Positions 45,830 to 56,600 of a DNA stretch of 64,000 nt are shown piece after piece (the first letter of the stretch is position 1; every line of letters starts with the position of its first letter). A program made the translations under genes and the position numbers. The stretch is from Bradyrhizobium huanghuaihaiense (GTDB lineage: Bacteria > Pseudomonadota > Alphaproteobacteria > Rhizobiales > Xanthobacteraceae): NCBI RefSeq assembly GCF_007830635.1, contig NZ_VLLA01000002.1, positions 124,001 to 188,000 on the forward strand, read 5' to 3'. The notes below the pieces were generated by a model. That model worked only from the letters and a program-made list of their open reading frames with translations, was not told where the DNA came from and ran no database searches.

Positions 45830-46798
45830 TCATCGAAGCTTCGGGTTGAGCGCGTCGCGCAGCCAGTCGCCGAGCAGGTTGATCGACAGGATCAGCGCGG
45901 CCAGCGCGAGCCCGGGGAAGGCGACGATCCACCATTCGCCGGCGAACAGATAGTTGTTGCCGATCCGGATCAGCGTGCCGAGCGAGGGCATGGTGTCGGG
46001 CAGGCCGACGCCCAGGAAGGACAGCGTCGCCTCCGTGATGATGGCGAGCGCGAGGTTGATCGTGGCGATGACCAGGATCGGGCCCATCGTGTTCGGCAGC
46101 ACGTGGCGCAGCATGATCTTAGGCGCGGGCAGGCCGATCAGCTGCGCGGCGGCGACGTAGTCCTTGTTCTTCTCGACCATCACGGAGCCGCGCACGGTCC
46201 GGGCATATCCGACCCAGAAGCTGAGGCCGATCGAGATCACCAGCACGAACAGCATGCTGGTGGCGTCCAGCCGGTTGCCGAGGATCGACTTCGCGATGCC
46301 ATTGACCAGCAGCGCGATCAGGATGGCGGGGAAGGTGAGCTGCACGTCGGCGATCCGCATGATCACCCCGTCGACGGCGCCGCCGAAATAGCCGGCGACG
46401 AGGCCGAGCCCAATACCGAGGGCGCCGGCGAAGATCACGCCGGCGACGCCCACGGCGAGCGAGATGCGCATGCCGTAAAGGATCGCGGAGAACACGTCGC
46501 GGCCCTGCTCGTCGGTGCCAAGCAGGAACGGGCTCTGGCCGTCGGCGGTCCACAGCGGCGAGATCCGCGAGTTGATCAACTGGAGCTGTGCCGGATCGAA
46601 CGGGTTCTGCACCGCAAGCACGGATGCAAAGATCGCAAGCAGGAAGAACACGACCGTGATGGCGGCCGCAACCATGGTGAGCTTGGAGCGACGGAACGAA
46701 TAGAAGACGTCGCTGTCGAGCGCGCGGCTGAGCCAGCTGCGGGCGTGGGGCGGCTGCGTGCTCTGCCGATCGGAATTGGAGACGACTGCGTCGGACAT
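45830..46798 (-). CDS. Peptide-type ABC transporter permease, DppC-like (transporter 2)
   Basis: A 322-residue membrane protein with a ~40-residue cytoplasmic N-terminus, first helix at ~43-63, the conserved FLLGTDEQGRDVFSAILYG and the ATPase-contact loop AAQLIGLPAPKIMLRHVLPN. It is separated from the DppB-like gene by 10 bases. Confidence 0.92.
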   Translation of the reverse strand: MSDAVVSNSDRQSTQPPHARSWLSRALDSDVFYSFRRSKLTMVAAAITVVFFLLAIFASVLAVQNPFDPAQLQLINSRISPLWTADGQSPFLLGTDEQGRDVFSAILYGMRISLAVGVAGVIFAGALGIGLGLVAGYFGGAVDGVIMRIADVQLTFPAILIALLVNGIAKSILGNRLDATSMLFVLVISIGLSFWVGYARTVRGSVMVEKNKDYVAAAQLIGLPAPKIMLRHVLPNTMGPILVIATINLALAIITEATLSFLGVGLPDTMPSLGTLIRIGNNYLFAGEWWIVAFPGLALAALILSINLLGDWLRDALNPKLR

Positions 46799-46808
46799 GC
46801 AGGCTGCC

Positions 46809-47789
46809 TTACGTGGCGCGGCCGACCGTCGCGCGCAGGCGCGGGTCGACCACGGTGTAGAGGATATCGACCACCAGGTTGATGGTGACGAAGATCAGCG
46901 AGACCATCAGAAGGTAGGCGGCCATGATCGGGATATCGACGTTTTGCACGGCCTGGACGAACAGAAGTCCCATGCCCGGCCACTGGAACACGGTTTCGGT
47001 GATGATTGAAAATGCAATAACCGAGCCAAACTGCAGTCCGGCCACGGTGATCACGGGAATGAGGGTGTTCTTCAGCGCGTGGCCGAAATGGATCGCACGC
47101 GTGGTCAGCCCCCGCGCGCGGGCGAAGCGGATATAGTCAGTCCGCAGCACCTCCAGCATCTCCGCGCGCACCAGCCTCATGATCAGGGTCATCTGGAACA
47201 GGCCGAGCGTGATCGAGGGCATGATCAGCGCCTTCAGGCCCGACAACGTGAGCAGACCGGTCGTCCACCAGCCGAGCTTCACCACCTCGCCGCGGCCGAA
47301 CGAGGGCAGCCAGCCCAATGTCACCGCGAACAGATAGATCAGGAGGATGCCGATCAGGAAGGTCGGCAGCGAGATGCCGATCAACGAGACCGCCTGGAAT
47401 AATTTGGCGAGCACGGTGTCGCGCTTGAGCGCGGAATAGACGCCCATCAGGATGCCGAACACCATCGCAAACACGGTCGCGCAGATCGCCAGTTCCAGCG
47501 TCGCGGGCATGCGCTCGCTGAGCAGCGCCGAGACCGGCTGGCGGAACTGGTAGGAGACGCCGAACTTGAACTGCGCGGCATCGGCGAAATAGCGCACGAA
47601 CTGCACCGGCACGGGATCGTCGAGGCCGAGCGACTTGCGTACGATCGCGCGCTCCGCCGCCGAGGTGTCGATCGAGACGATCTGGTTGACGGGGTCGCCG
47701 GCGAAACGGAACATCGAGAACGCGATGATGCCGACGGCGAACATGACGCCGATGGCCTGAACGGCGCGGCGAAGCGTGAAAGCGAGCAT
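46809..47789 (-). CDS. Peptide-type ABC transporter permease, DppB-like (transporter 2)
   Basis: A 326-residue membrane protein. ATG 47789 is preceded by GGAAGG; a GTG three codons upstream is the alternative. It starts FTLRRAVQAIGVMFAVGIIA, has RFAGDPVNQIVSIDTSAAER in the first loop and the contact loop DYIRFARARGLTTRAIHFGH. It lies 104 bases after the binding-protein gene. Confidence 0.92.
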   Translation of the reverse strand: MLAFTLRRAVQAIGVMFAVGIIAFSMFRFAGDPVNQIVSIDTSAAERAIVRKSLGLDDPVPVQFVRYFADAAQFKFGVSYQFRQPVSALLSERMPATLELAICATVFAMVFGILMGVYSALKRDTVLAKLFQAVSLIGISLPTFLIGILLIYLFAVTLGWLPSFGRGEVVKLGWWTTGLLTLSGLKALIMPSITLGLFQMTLIMRLVRAEMLEVLRTDYIRFARARGLTTRAIHFGHALKNTLIPVITVAGLQFGSVIAFSIITETVFQWPGMGLLFVQAVQNVDIPIMAAYLLMVSLIFVTINLVVDILYTVVDPRLRATVGRAT

Positions 47790-47893
47790 GCCTTCCACTT
47801 TCCTTGGGTGTGCGTACGGCCGACGTCCTTGTCAGCCGGAAGAGGATTGGTCCCGGAAGCCTGACGCTGCCGGGACCTCGTGTTCAAATAACG

Positions 47894-49489
47894 CTATTCC
47901 TTCTTGGTCGCCCAGTGGAACATGACGAGATTGTCGGCGCGCTGCGGCAGGTTGACCTTCTTCGATACGCCCCAGGCCAGCGCCTGCTGGTGCAGCGGGA
48001 TGTAGGACCAGTCCTTGATGCCGATCTCGTAGGCCTCCTTGATCAGCTGGTTGCGCTTCTCGGTGTCGGTTTCGACCAGCACCTTGTCGGTGAGGGCGTC
48101 GAACTCCTTGTTGCAGTAACCGCCGAGATTGGCCTCGCCGCGCGAGGATTTCGCATCGTCGCGGCAGCCCATGATGTCGTAGAGCACGTTGTGGGAGTCC
48201 ATCGTGCTCGGGGTCCAGCCCAGCAGGTAGAACGAGGTCTGGTAGCCGCCCTGCTTGAGCACCTTGGCGAAGTACTGCGCCTTCGGCTGCGCCAGCAGGT
48301 TGATCTTGACGCCGATGCGAGCAAGCATGCCGACCACGGCCTGGCAGATCGCGGCGTCGTTGACGTAGCGGTCGTTCGGGCAGTCCATGGTGACCTCGAA
48401 GCCGTCGGGATAGCCGGCCTCGGTCAGCAGCTTCTTGGCTCCATCAGGATCGAATTTCGGCCGCGTGAAGCTCTTGGACAGAGCGAACAGCTCCGGCGCG
48501 ATCATCAGCGCCGACGGCGTCGACAGCCCGCGCATGACGCGCGTCTTGATCAGCTCGATGTCGATCGCCTTGTAGAAGGCCTCGCGGACACGGGCGTCCT
48601 TGAACGGGTTCTTGCCCTTGATGTTGGAGTAGAGCAGCTCATCGCGCATCTGGTCGAAGCCGATGAAGATGGTGCGCAGCTCCGGCCCCTTCAGCACCTG
48701 GGCATTCGGGCTGGAGTCGACGCGGGAGATGTCCTGGATCGGAACCGGCTCGATGACGTCGACTTCGCCCGAGAGCAGGGCGGCGACGCGGGTGGCGTCG
48801 GAGGAGATCGGGGTGAAGATGATCTCCTTCAGATTGCCTTCAACCTTGCCCCAGTAGTTGGGATTGGCCTTGAACACCGTCTTCACACCGGGCTGATGGC
48901 TCTCGATGATGAAGGGACCGGTGCCGTTCTCATGGAGCGAGGCGTAGCTCGGCGTGGTCGCCGCCACCGGCGTCGGATCGACGACGTTGTTCTCCTCGGC
49001 CCATTTCTTGTCCATGATGTACCAGACATCCCACGAGTTAAGCAGGATGGGATTGGGCGAGGGCAGGACGAAATCGACGGTGTAGTCGTCGACCTTGACC
49101 ACCTTGACGTCGGGCGCAAGGCGGGTCTGCATGTTCGACCCCTTCTTGCGGACGCGATCGGCGGAGAACACCACGTCGTCGGCGGTGAATGGATCGCCGT
49201 TGTGGAACTTCACGCCCTTGCGCAAATGGAAGCGCCAGCGGGTCGGCTCCGGAGTTTCCCAGCTTTCTGCCAGCGCCGGGATGATCTTGAGGTCCTTGTC
49301 GCGCGCGGTGAGGCCTTGATAGACGTGCCCGAGATGGGCGTGGGTGGTGCTCTCGTTGAGCGTATAGGGATCGAGCGACTTCAGGTCACCCTGGTTGGCA
49401 TAACGCAGCGTCTGGCTCGACGCCGGCGAGACCGCCAACGCAAGCGTACCGGCGAGCGTCGCCGCAAACAGACTTCGACCGACTGACAT
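47894..49489 (-). CDS. Peptide-type ABC transporter substrate-binding protein, DppA-like (transporter 2)
   Basis: A 531-residue periplasmic protein and first gene of the long minus-strand run. ATG 49489 follows GAGGG; the frame upstream is open but unlike protein. The signal peptide ends Ser-Pro-Ala-Ser-Ser-Gln near residue 27. The SBP_bac_5 fold shows as TLRYANQGDLKSLDPYTLNE, FHLRKGVKFHNGDPFTADDV and a C-terminal half ending MFHWATKKE. It is only modestly similar to the transporter 1 binding protein, so the two probably bind different ligands. Confidence 0.92.
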   Translation of the reverse strand: MSVGRSLFAATLAGTLALAVSPASSQTLRYANQGDLKSLDPYTLNESTTHAHLGHVYQGLTARDKDLKIIPALAESWETPEPTRWRFHLRKGVKFHNGDPFTADDVVFSADRVRKKGSNMQTRLAPDVKVVKVDDYTVDFVLPSPNPILLNSWDVWYIMDKKWAEENNVVDPTPVAATTPSYASLHENGTGPFIIESHQPGVKTVFKANPNYWGKVEGNLKEIIFTPISSDATRVAALLSGEVDVIEPVPIQDISRVDSSPNAQVLKGPELRTIFIGFDQMRDELLYSNIKGKNPFKDARVREAFYKAIDIELIKTRVMRGLSTPSALMIAPELFALSKSFTRPKFDPDGAKKLLTEAGYPDGFEVTMDCPNDRYVNDAAICQAVVGMLARIGVKINLLAQPKAQYFAKVLKQGGYQTSFYLLGWTPSTMDSHNVLYDIMGCRDDAKSSRGEANLGGYCNKEFDALTDKVLVETDTEKRNQLIKEAYEIGIKDWSYIPLHQQALAWGVSKKVNLPQRADNLVMFHWATKKE

Positions 49490-49887
49490 TCTTGACCCTC
49501 TCCACATGCCACGCCGGTGATTTTTGATTGTTCGGCGGGGCTGACTGATCCATGTTGCCCAGAGTTCACGACCCGTGCAAGCGCCATTCCAGCAAGGAAC
49601 GCGCCAAGTTGCACCGCTGTGCAGCAATGCTGCCCGGCAATCTAGGGGAGGCCGGCGCGCGAACGACATTCGACTTTCGACCTGTGAAGTCTCCGGAAGC
49701 AGGGACATGGGCCCTGCCGGCCCCGGGCATTTCAGTCGTCCGCTGCGGTCGCGGCCGGGCGATTTGATTGACCATACCCGTCGATTGCGGAAGCCGGTCC
49801 CGGCGGCTTCCCCTCAGGTCGCTTGCGTTGCACACCGTGTCGCGGTGATACTACCAGCAGGCCGCTCGAATCTCATCCGGAGGGGAC
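49490..49887. promoter_or_regulatory. Divergent regulatory region before the peptide-transporter run and the DUF6489 gene
   Basis: This 398-base gap separates the minus-strand transporter run from the plus-strand lipid-related genes and must hold promoters for both. A small perfect palindrome tgcac-cgct-gtgca (49610-49623) is the only clear symmetric site. No convincing -35/-10 pair or regulator gene was found. Confidence 0.4.
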
Positions 49888-50145
49888 ATGAAGGTTAACA
49901 TCGAAATCGACTGCACCCCCCTCGAGGCCCGCCAATTCTTCGGATTGCCCGACGTGGCGCCGATGCAGACGGCGGTGATGGACAAGCTGCAGCAGCAGGT
50001 CCTCAGCAATATCGAGAAGGTCTCGCCGGAGTCGCTGATCCAGAGCTGGTTCACCTTCGATCCCAAGATCGCCGAGCGGTTTCAGGACATGTTCGTCACC
50101 ATGGCTGGTCTCGGCAGCCCGCGCAGCAGCGACAAGAAGAAATAG
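49888..50145 (+). CDS. DUF6489 family small protein
   Basis: An 85-residue protein with a GGAGGGG ribosome binding site six bases before ATG 49888. The sequence MKVNIEIDCTPLEARQFFGL, then VAPMQTAVMDKLQQQVLSNI, matches the short DUF6489 family of alphaproteobacteria, which has a phasin-like amphipathic helix. Its stop codon shares a base with the next start, so it is coupled to the hydrolase gene. Role unknown; its lipid/PHA neighbours are suggestive. Confidence 0.75.
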   Translation: MKVNIEIDCTPLEARQFFGLPDVAPMQTAVMDKLQQQVLSNIEKVSPESLIQSWFTFDPKIAERFQDMFVTMAGLGSPRSSDKKK

Positions 50146-50945
50146 TGCAGTCCGGGCGGGACGGAGCGCAGGATCCAGGTCGGCTTCGTCCGCCGGCTCT
50201 CGGCCTGCTGCTGGCCGAAGCCCGTGGACTGTTCGAGTTCAACGCGAGCCTGCTGCTCTCGCCGCTCCTGATGCGTGCGCCCAAAGGCGACGGCCATCCG
50301 GTGCTGGCGCTGCCGGGCTTTCTCGCCAGCGATCTTTCGATGGCGCCGCTGCGGCGCTATCTCAGTGAGCTCGGCTACGAGGCACATGCCTGGCGGATGG
50401 GTCGCAATCTCGGCGGGCTGGAGCGGATGCGGGAGGCATTGCGCACGCGTCTCGCCGAAATCCATGCCGCGACCGGGCGCAAGGTCAGCCTGGTCGGATG
50501 GAGTCTCGGCGGCGTCTATGCCCGCGATCTCGCGCTTCGGGCGCCCGACATGGTCCGCTACGTCGTCACGCTCGGCAGCCCTTTTGCCAACGACGTGCGC
50601 GCGACCAACGCCACGCGGCTCTACGAAGCGCTGTCCGGCGAGCGGGTCGAGGATTTCGCGGAAGCGCGCGAAGCGATCGCCGGCGAACTGCCGGTGCCGG
50701 CGACGTCGATCTATTCGCGCGCCGACGGTGTCGTGAACTGGCGGACGTGCCTGTTGCATCCCTCCGACCGCGCCGAGAACATCGAGGTGCACCTGGCGAG
50801 CCATATCGGGCTCGGCGTGAACCCCGCGGTGCTGTGGGCCGTGGCGGACCGCCTGGCGCAACCGGAGGGAGAGTTCTGGCCATTTGACCGGGCGGGGCCC
50901 TTTGCCATTGCATATGCCCCGCCGGAGCGGGCAGTATCGGCCTGA
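50145..50945 (+). CDS. Alpha/beta-hydrolase (PGAP1/lipase-like)
   Basis: A 266-residue protein, most likely from GTG 50145 in overlap with the DUF6489 stop. The oxyanion strand is GDGHPVLALPGFLASD and the nucleophile elbow is VGWSLGGVYARD (Ser in G-W-S-L-G); a late Asp and His follow (SRADGVVNWR, ASHIGLG). It resembles esterase/lipase-like proteins of unknown substrate. A clear paralogue begins at 63746 with almost the same oxyanion block. Confidence 0.82.
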   Translation: MQSGRDGAQDPGRLRPPALGLLLAEARGLFEFNASLLLSPLLMRAPKGDGHPVLALPGFLASDLSMAPLRRYLSELGYEAHAWRMGRNLGGLERMREALRTRLAEIHAATGRKVSLVGWSLGGVYARDLALRAPDMVRYVVTLGSPFANDVRATNATRLYEALSGERVEDFAEAREAIAGELPVPATSIYSRADGVVNWRTCLLHPSDRAENIEVHLASHIGLGVNPAVLWAVADRLAQPEGEFWPFDRAGPFAIAYAPPERAVSA

Positions 50946-50990
50946 CGAGAAGCGCCGCCAAGGCGCCCGTCGATTATTCGGGAGGGAACT

Positions 50991-52541
50991 ATGGCTGACG
51001 GTAAGAAGCTGTCGTCGCTGGACGCGTCGTTTCTGTATCTGGAAACGCCTGAGATGCCGATGCATGTCGGGAGCATGGCGATCTTCCGCCTGCCCGACGA
51101 CTACAAGGGCGACTTCTTCGAAGACTTCAAGGCGATGATCGTCTCGCGCCTGCACATCGCGCCGATCCTGAAAGCACGGCTGGAGAAGGCGCCGCTCGAC
51201 ATCGACCATCCCTCCTGGGTCGAGGACGACCAGTTCGATATCGACCGTCACATCTTCCGCGCCAGCCTGCCGCAGCCGCGCGACCGCGCCACGCTCGAGC
51301 GCATCGTTGGCTGGATGCATGCCAAGCTGCTCAACCGCGCCCGCCCGCTCTGGGAGTTCTACGTGTTCGAGGGCATGAAGGACAACGAGGTCGGGCTCTA
51401 TTCCAAGATGCACCATGCCGCGATCGACGGCGGCGCCGGTGCGGCGCTGACCAACATGATCTACGATATCTCGCCGATCCCGCGGCAGGTCGAGCCGCCG
51501 ACGGGCGGAGTCAAGCCCGGCCAGGAGCCGCGCGACATCGCCGCGAACCTGCTCGATTCCTACCAGCAGCTGTTCAGCCAGCCGCTCGATGCCTCGCAAG
51601 CGGCGAAGAACCTGCAGCTGCCGCGCACCGGCAAGAGCGACATCGGCTCGATCCTGTTCGACAACGCGATGTACCAGATCGAGAGCGCGGTGCGCTTCGC
51701 CGGCAACATCCCGACCGTGCTCAAGAGCGTGTCCGATGTGCTCGGCAAGGTCGCCGATCCCAAATCGCGCGAGAGCCTCGCCAGCATGGTGTCGCCGCCG
51801 ACCATGCTCAACAAGACGATCTCGTCGGAACGCAGCTTTGCCGGCGTGTCGATCTCGCTGTCGCGGGCGAAGGCGCTGGCCAAGCAGGCTGGCGGCAAGC
51901 TCAACGACGTCGTGCTGGCACTCGCCTCCGGCGTGGTCCGCCGCTATCTGCAGCAATATGGCACGTTGCCGGCGAAATCCCTGACCGCCGCGGTGCCGAT
52001 CTCACTGCGCGAGGAGGGCAACACCGAGGCCAACAACCAGGTGTTCGGCATGATCTGCGCGATCGCGACCAACATCGACGATCCCAAGGCGCGGCTGGAG
52101 GCGATCATCGCGCAATCGACCAAGTCCAAGGAGATGTCGCATCCGCTGCGCGCGCTGATGCCCCAGGTCTCCAACATCTCGATGCTGGGCGCGCCGATCA
52201 TGGTGCAGATCCTGGCGCTGCTCTACAGCCGCTCGAATCTCTCCGACGTGCTGCCGCCGGCCGCCAACATCACCGTGTCCAACGTGCCCGGGCCGCGGCA
52301 GACGCTCTACGCCGCCGGCGCCGAGCTCTTGCACATCTTCCCGGTGTCGATCTCGACGCATGGACAGGCGCTCAACATCACCGTGCAGAGCTATCGCGAC
52401 CAGCTCGATTTCGGCTTCATCGTCGGCGCCAACATCATTCCGCACGTGCAGGTGATGTGCGACATGCTGCCCGAGGAGTTCGCCGCGCTGGAGGCGGCCT
52501 ATGCGCCGCCGTCGGCGGACATCAAGGGTGCTGCCGAGTAG
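50991..52541 (+). CDS. Wax ester synthase/diacylglycerol O-acyltransferase (WS/DGAT) family
   Basis: A 516-residue protein. It begins KLSSLDASFLYLETPEMPMH. The catalytic HHxxxDG motif is His141-His142-Ala-Ala-Ile-Asp146-Gly, and the later NVPGPRQTLYAAG block and PLWEFYVFEG before the active site match the family. Enzymes of this type esterify fatty alcohols or diacylglycerol with acyl-CoA to make wax esters or triacylglycerol. An ATG with GGAGGG is at 50991. Its neighbours are a lipase-like and an epoxide-hydrolase-like gene. Confidence 0.92.
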   Translation: MADGKKLSSLDASFLYLETPEMPMHVGSMAIFRLPDDYKGDFFEDFKAMIVSRLHIAPILKARLEKAPLDIDHPSWVEDDQFDIDRHIFRASLPQPRDRATLERIVGWMHAKLLNRARPLWEFYVFEGMKDNEVGLYSKMHHAAIDGGAGAALTNMIYDISPIPRQVEPPTGGVKPGQEPRDIAANLLDSYQQLFSQPLDASQAAKNLQLPRTGKSDIGSILFDNAMYQIESAVRFAGNIPTVLKSVSDVLGKVADPKSRESLASMVSPPTMLNKTISSERSFAGVSISLSRAKALAKQAGGKLNDVVLALASGVVRRYLQQYGTLPAKSLTAAVPISLREEGNTEANNQVFGMICAIATNIDDPKARLEAIIAQSTKSKEMSHPLRALMPQVSNISMLGAPIMVQILALLYSRSNLSDVLPPAANITVSNVPGPRQTLYAAGAELLHIFPVSISTHGQALNITVQSYRDQLDFGFIVGANIIPHVQVMCDMLPEEFAALEAAYAPPSADIKGAAE

Positions 52542-52551
52542 GAGTGTTGCA

Positions 52552-53547
52552 ATGATTGAAATGCCGCCGCTCAAGTTCGCGCAGACGAACGGAATCCGCA
52601 TGGGCTATTACGAAGCGGGCCCGGCCGACGACAAGCCGCCGGTGGTTCTGTGCCACGGCTGGCCCGAGCTCGCCTTCTCCTGGCGCCACCAGATCAAGGC
52701 GCTCGGCGAAGCCGGTATCCGCGTGATCGCGCCCGACCAGCGCGGCTATGGCGCGAGCGACCGGCCCGAGCCGGTCGAGGACTACGACATGGAGCATCTG
52801 ACCGGCGATCTCGTCGGGCTGCTCGATCACCTCGGAATCGACAAGGCGATCTTCGTCGGCCACGACTGGGGCGGCTTCGTGGTCTGGCAGATGCCGCTGC
52901 GGCATCCCACGCGCGTCGCCGGCGTCGTCGGCGTCAACACCCCGCACTGGGATCGCGCGCCGATCGACCCGATCGCGCTGTTCCGCCAGCGTTTTGGCGA
53001 CCAGATGTACATCGTCCAGTTCCAGGATCCCGCGCGCGAGCCGGACAGGATTTTCGGCAGTCGCGTCGAACAGACGTTTGATGCCTTCATGCGCAAGCCG
53101 GCCGCGCGCCCTCCGGGTGCGCCCGAGGAACAGCCGATTGCCGGCATTGGTGCTTCGCCCCGCATCAACCTGGCGTTCCCGCAGATGATCGCGAATTACG
53201 ACGCCAGACATGATCCGCGCACGCCGATCCTGTCGGCGGAGGAAAAGAAGGTGTTCGTCGACACGTTCTCGGAAACCGGCTTCACGGGCGGCATCAACTG
53301 GTATCGCAACTTCAGCCGCAATTGGGAGCGCGCGAAGGGGCTGGATCATCACATCCACGTGCCGTCATTGATGATCATGGCCGAGAACGACGCGGTGCTG
53401 CCGCCATCTGCGGCCGACGGGATGGAAAAGCTGATCGCCGACCTCGAGAAGTACCTGGTGAAGGACAGCGGCCATTGGACGCAGCAGGAGAAGCCGGAAG
53501 AGGTCAGCGCCAAGCTGATCGAATGGCGTAGAAGGCGGTTTGGCTAG
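52552..53547 (+). CDS. Alpha/beta-hydrolase, epoxide-hydrolase-like
   Basis: A 331-residue protein from ATG 52552 (AGGAG nine bases upstream). The motif HGWPELAFSWRHQI supplies the oxyanion hole. Asp105 in VGHDWGGFVVW is the nucleophile expected for soluble epoxide hydrolases or haloalkane dehalogenases. The final His is His308 in KDSGHWTQQEKP, and candidate lid tyrosines exist. It would open an epoxide to a diol. The next gene but for a repeat encodes a CYP102-type P450, an enzyme class able to form fatty-acid epoxides. Confidence 0.88.
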   Translation: MIEMPPLKFAQTNGIRMGYYEAGPADDKPPVVLCHGWPELAFSWRHQIKALGEAGIRVIAPDQRGYGASDRPEPVEDYDMEHLTGDLVGLLDHLGIDKAIFVGHDWGGFVVWQMPLRHPTRVAGVVGVNTPHWDRAPIDPIALFRQRFGDQMYIVQFQDPAREPDRIFGSRVEQTFDAFMRKPAARPPGAPEEQPIAGIGASPRINLAFPQMIANYDARHDPRTPILSAEEKKVFVDTFSETGFTGGINWYRNFSRNWERAKGLDHHIHVPSLMIMAENDAVLPPSAADGMEKLIADLEKYLVKDSGHWTQQEKPEEVSAKLIEWRRRRFG

Positions 53548-53549
53548 CT

Positions 53550-53637
53550 CGTCATTGCGAGCGAAGCGAAGCAATCCAGGAATGCGTCCGCGGAGACACT
53601 CTGGATTGCTTCGTCGCAAGGGCTCCTCGCAATGACG
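53550..53637. repeat. Dispersed inverted-repeat element, CGTCATTGCGAG family, copy 4
   Basis: The arms are the same as 3144-3230 (cgtcattgcgagcgaagcga ... ctcgcaatgacg). It lies between the epoxide-hydrolase-like and P450 genes, starting three bases after the stop codon and ending 35 bases before the next ATG. Confidence 0.9.
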
Positions 53638-53672
53638 ACGTTGAATATCGAGGCAGGGGGGAAGCGCATTTA

Positions 53673-56600
53673 ATGTCGTCATCCAAGAATCGACTGGACC
53701 CGATCCCGCAGCCGCCGACCAAGCCGGTGGTCGGCAATATGCTGTCGCTGGATTCGGCGGCGCCCGTGCAGCACCTGACGCGGCTCGCCAAGGAGCTCGG
53801 TCCGATCTTCTGGCTCGACATGATGGGCTCGCCGATCGTCGTCGTCTCCGGCCACGATCTCGTCGACGAGCTCTCTGACGAGAAGCGTTTCGACAAGACG
53901 GTGCGCGGCGCGCTGCGGCGCGTGCGTGCGGTCGGCGGCGACGGCCTGTTCACCGCGGATACCAGGGAGCCGAACTGGAGCAAGGCGCACAACATCCTGC
54001 TGCAGCCGTTCGGCAACCGCGCCATGCAGTCCTATCACCCGAGCATGGTCGACATCGCCGAGCAGCTCGTCCAGAAATGGGAGCGGCTCAACGCCGACGA
54101 CGAGATCGACGTCGTCCATGACATGACCGCGTTGACGCTGGATACGATCGGCCTGTGCGGCTTCGACTATCGCTTCAATTCGTTCTACCGGCGCGACTAC
54201 CATCCCTTCGTCGAGTCCCTGGTGCGTTCGCTCGAAACCATCATGATGACGCGGGGCCTCCCGTTCGAGCAGCTCTGGATGCAGAAGCGGCGCAAGACGC
54301 TCGCGGAAGACGTCGCCTTCATGAACAAGATGGTCGACGAGATCATCGCCGAGCGCCGCAAGAGCGCGGAGGGGATCGACGACAAGAAGGACATGCTCGC
54401 CGCGATGATGACCGGCGTTGACCGTTCGACCGGCGAGCAGCTCGACGACGTCAACATCCGCTACCAGATCAACACCTTCCTGATCGCGGGGCACGAGACC
54501 ACCAGCGGCCTGTTGTCCTACACGCTGTATGCACTGCTCAAGCATCCGGACATTCTCAAGAAGGCCTATGACGAGGTCGACCGCGTCTTCGGCCCCGACG
54601 TCAATGCGAAGCCGACCTACCAGCAGGTGACTCAGCTCACCTACATCACGCAGATCCTCAAAGAGGCGCTGCGGTTGTGGCCGCCCGCGCCGGCCTATGG
54701 CATCTCGCCGCTGCAGGACGAGACCATCGGCGGCGGCAAGTACAAGCTCAGGAAGGGCACTTTCGTCACCATCCTGGTGACGGCGCTGCATCGTGACCCC
54801 AGTGTTTGGGGTCCCAACCCCGACGCCTTCGATCCCGAGAATTTCAGCCGCGAGGCGGAAGCGAAACGGCCGATCAATGCCTGGAAGCCGTTCGGCAACG
54901 GCCAGCGCGCCTGCATCGGCCGCGGCTTTGCCATGCACGAGGCAGCGCTCGCGCTCGGCATGATCCTGCAGCGCTTCAAGCTGATCGACCACCAGCGCTA
55001 CCAGATGCACCTGAAGGAAACGCTGACGATGAAGCCGGAGGGCTTCAAGATCAAGGTGCGTCCGCGCTCCGATCGCGAGCGCGGCGCCTATGGCGGACCT
55101 GTCGCAGCGGCGACGGCGCCGAAGACGCAGCGCCAGCCCACCACGCGGCCCGGCCACAACACGCCGATGCTGGTGCTCTACGGCTCCAATCTCGGCACCG
55201 CCGAGGAGCTCGCGACGCGCATGGCGGACCTCGCGGAGATCAACGGCTTTGCCGTGCATCTCGGCCCGCTCGACGACTATGTCGGCAAGCTGCCGCAGGA
55301 GGGCGGCGTGCTGATCATCTGCGCCTCCTATAACGGCGCGCCACCCGACAATGCGACGCAGTTCGTCAAATGGCTTGGCGACGACCTGCCGAAGGAGGCC
55401 TTCGCCGGTGTGCGCTACGCCGTGTTCGGCTGCGGCAACAGCGACTGGGCGGCGACCTATCAATCGGTGCCGCGCTTTATCGACGAGCAATTGTCGAAGC
55501 ACGGCGCCCGCGCGGTCTATCCGCGCGGCGAGGGCGATGCGCGCAGCGATCTCGACGGCCAGTTCCAGAAATGGTTCCCGGCGGCGGCCCAGGTCGCGAC
55601 CAAGGAATTCGGCATCGACTGGAATTTCACCCGCACGGCGGAGGACGATCCGCTCTATGCGATCGAGCCGGTCGCGGTCACGGCCGTCAACACGATCGTC
55701 GCCCAGGGCGGCGCGGTGGCGATGAAGGTGCTCGTCAACGACGAGCTCCAGAACAAGAGCGGCCCCACTCCCTCGGAGCGTTCGACGCGCCACATCGAGG
55801 TGCAGCTGCCGTCCAACATCACCTACCGCGTCGGCGATCATTTGAGCGTCGTCCCGCGCAACGATCCGACGCTGGTGGATTCGGTCGCCCGCCGTTTCGG
55901 CTTCCTGCCGGCCGACCAGATCAGGCTGCAGGTCGCCGAAGGCCGGCGCGCGCAATTGCCGGTGGGGGATGCCGTTTCGGTCGGACGCCTGCTCAGCGAG
56001 TTCGTGGAACTGCAGCAGGTCGCGACCCGCAAGCAGATCCAGATCATGGCCGATCACACCCGCTGCCCCGTCACCAAGCCGAAGCTGCTGGGCTTTGTCG
56101 GCGAGGAGCCTGAAACGCTCGAGCGGTACCGCACCGAGATTTTGTCCAGGCGCAAATCCGTGTTCGACCTGCTGCTGGAATATCCGGCCTGCGAATTGCC
56201 GTTCCACGCTTATCTGGAAATGCTCTCTCTGCTGGCGCCGCGCTATTACTCGATCTCGTCCTCGCCGTCGGTCGACCCGGTGCGATGCAGCGTCACGGTC
56301 GGCGTGGTCGCGGGGCCGGCCGCGTCCGGGCGCGGTGTCTACAAAGGCATCTGCTCGAACTATCTCGCCAATCGCCGCGCGGGCGATACGATCTATGCCA
56401 CCGTGCGCGAGACCAAGGCGGGCTTCCGGCTGCCGGATGATTCCTCCGTGCCGATCATCATGATAGGCCCCGGCACCGGACTTGCGCCGTTCCGCGGCTT
56501 CCTCCAGGAGCGCGCGGCGCGCAAGGCGAAAGGGACCACGCTCGGCCCGGCCATGCTGTTCTTCGGCTGCCGCCATCCCGATCAGGATTTTCTCTATGCG

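Noticed and set aside
49610..49623. tgcac-cgct-gtgca as an operator for the transporter run
   Set aside because: Only five-base arms and no regulator nearby; it can occur by chance in this composition.
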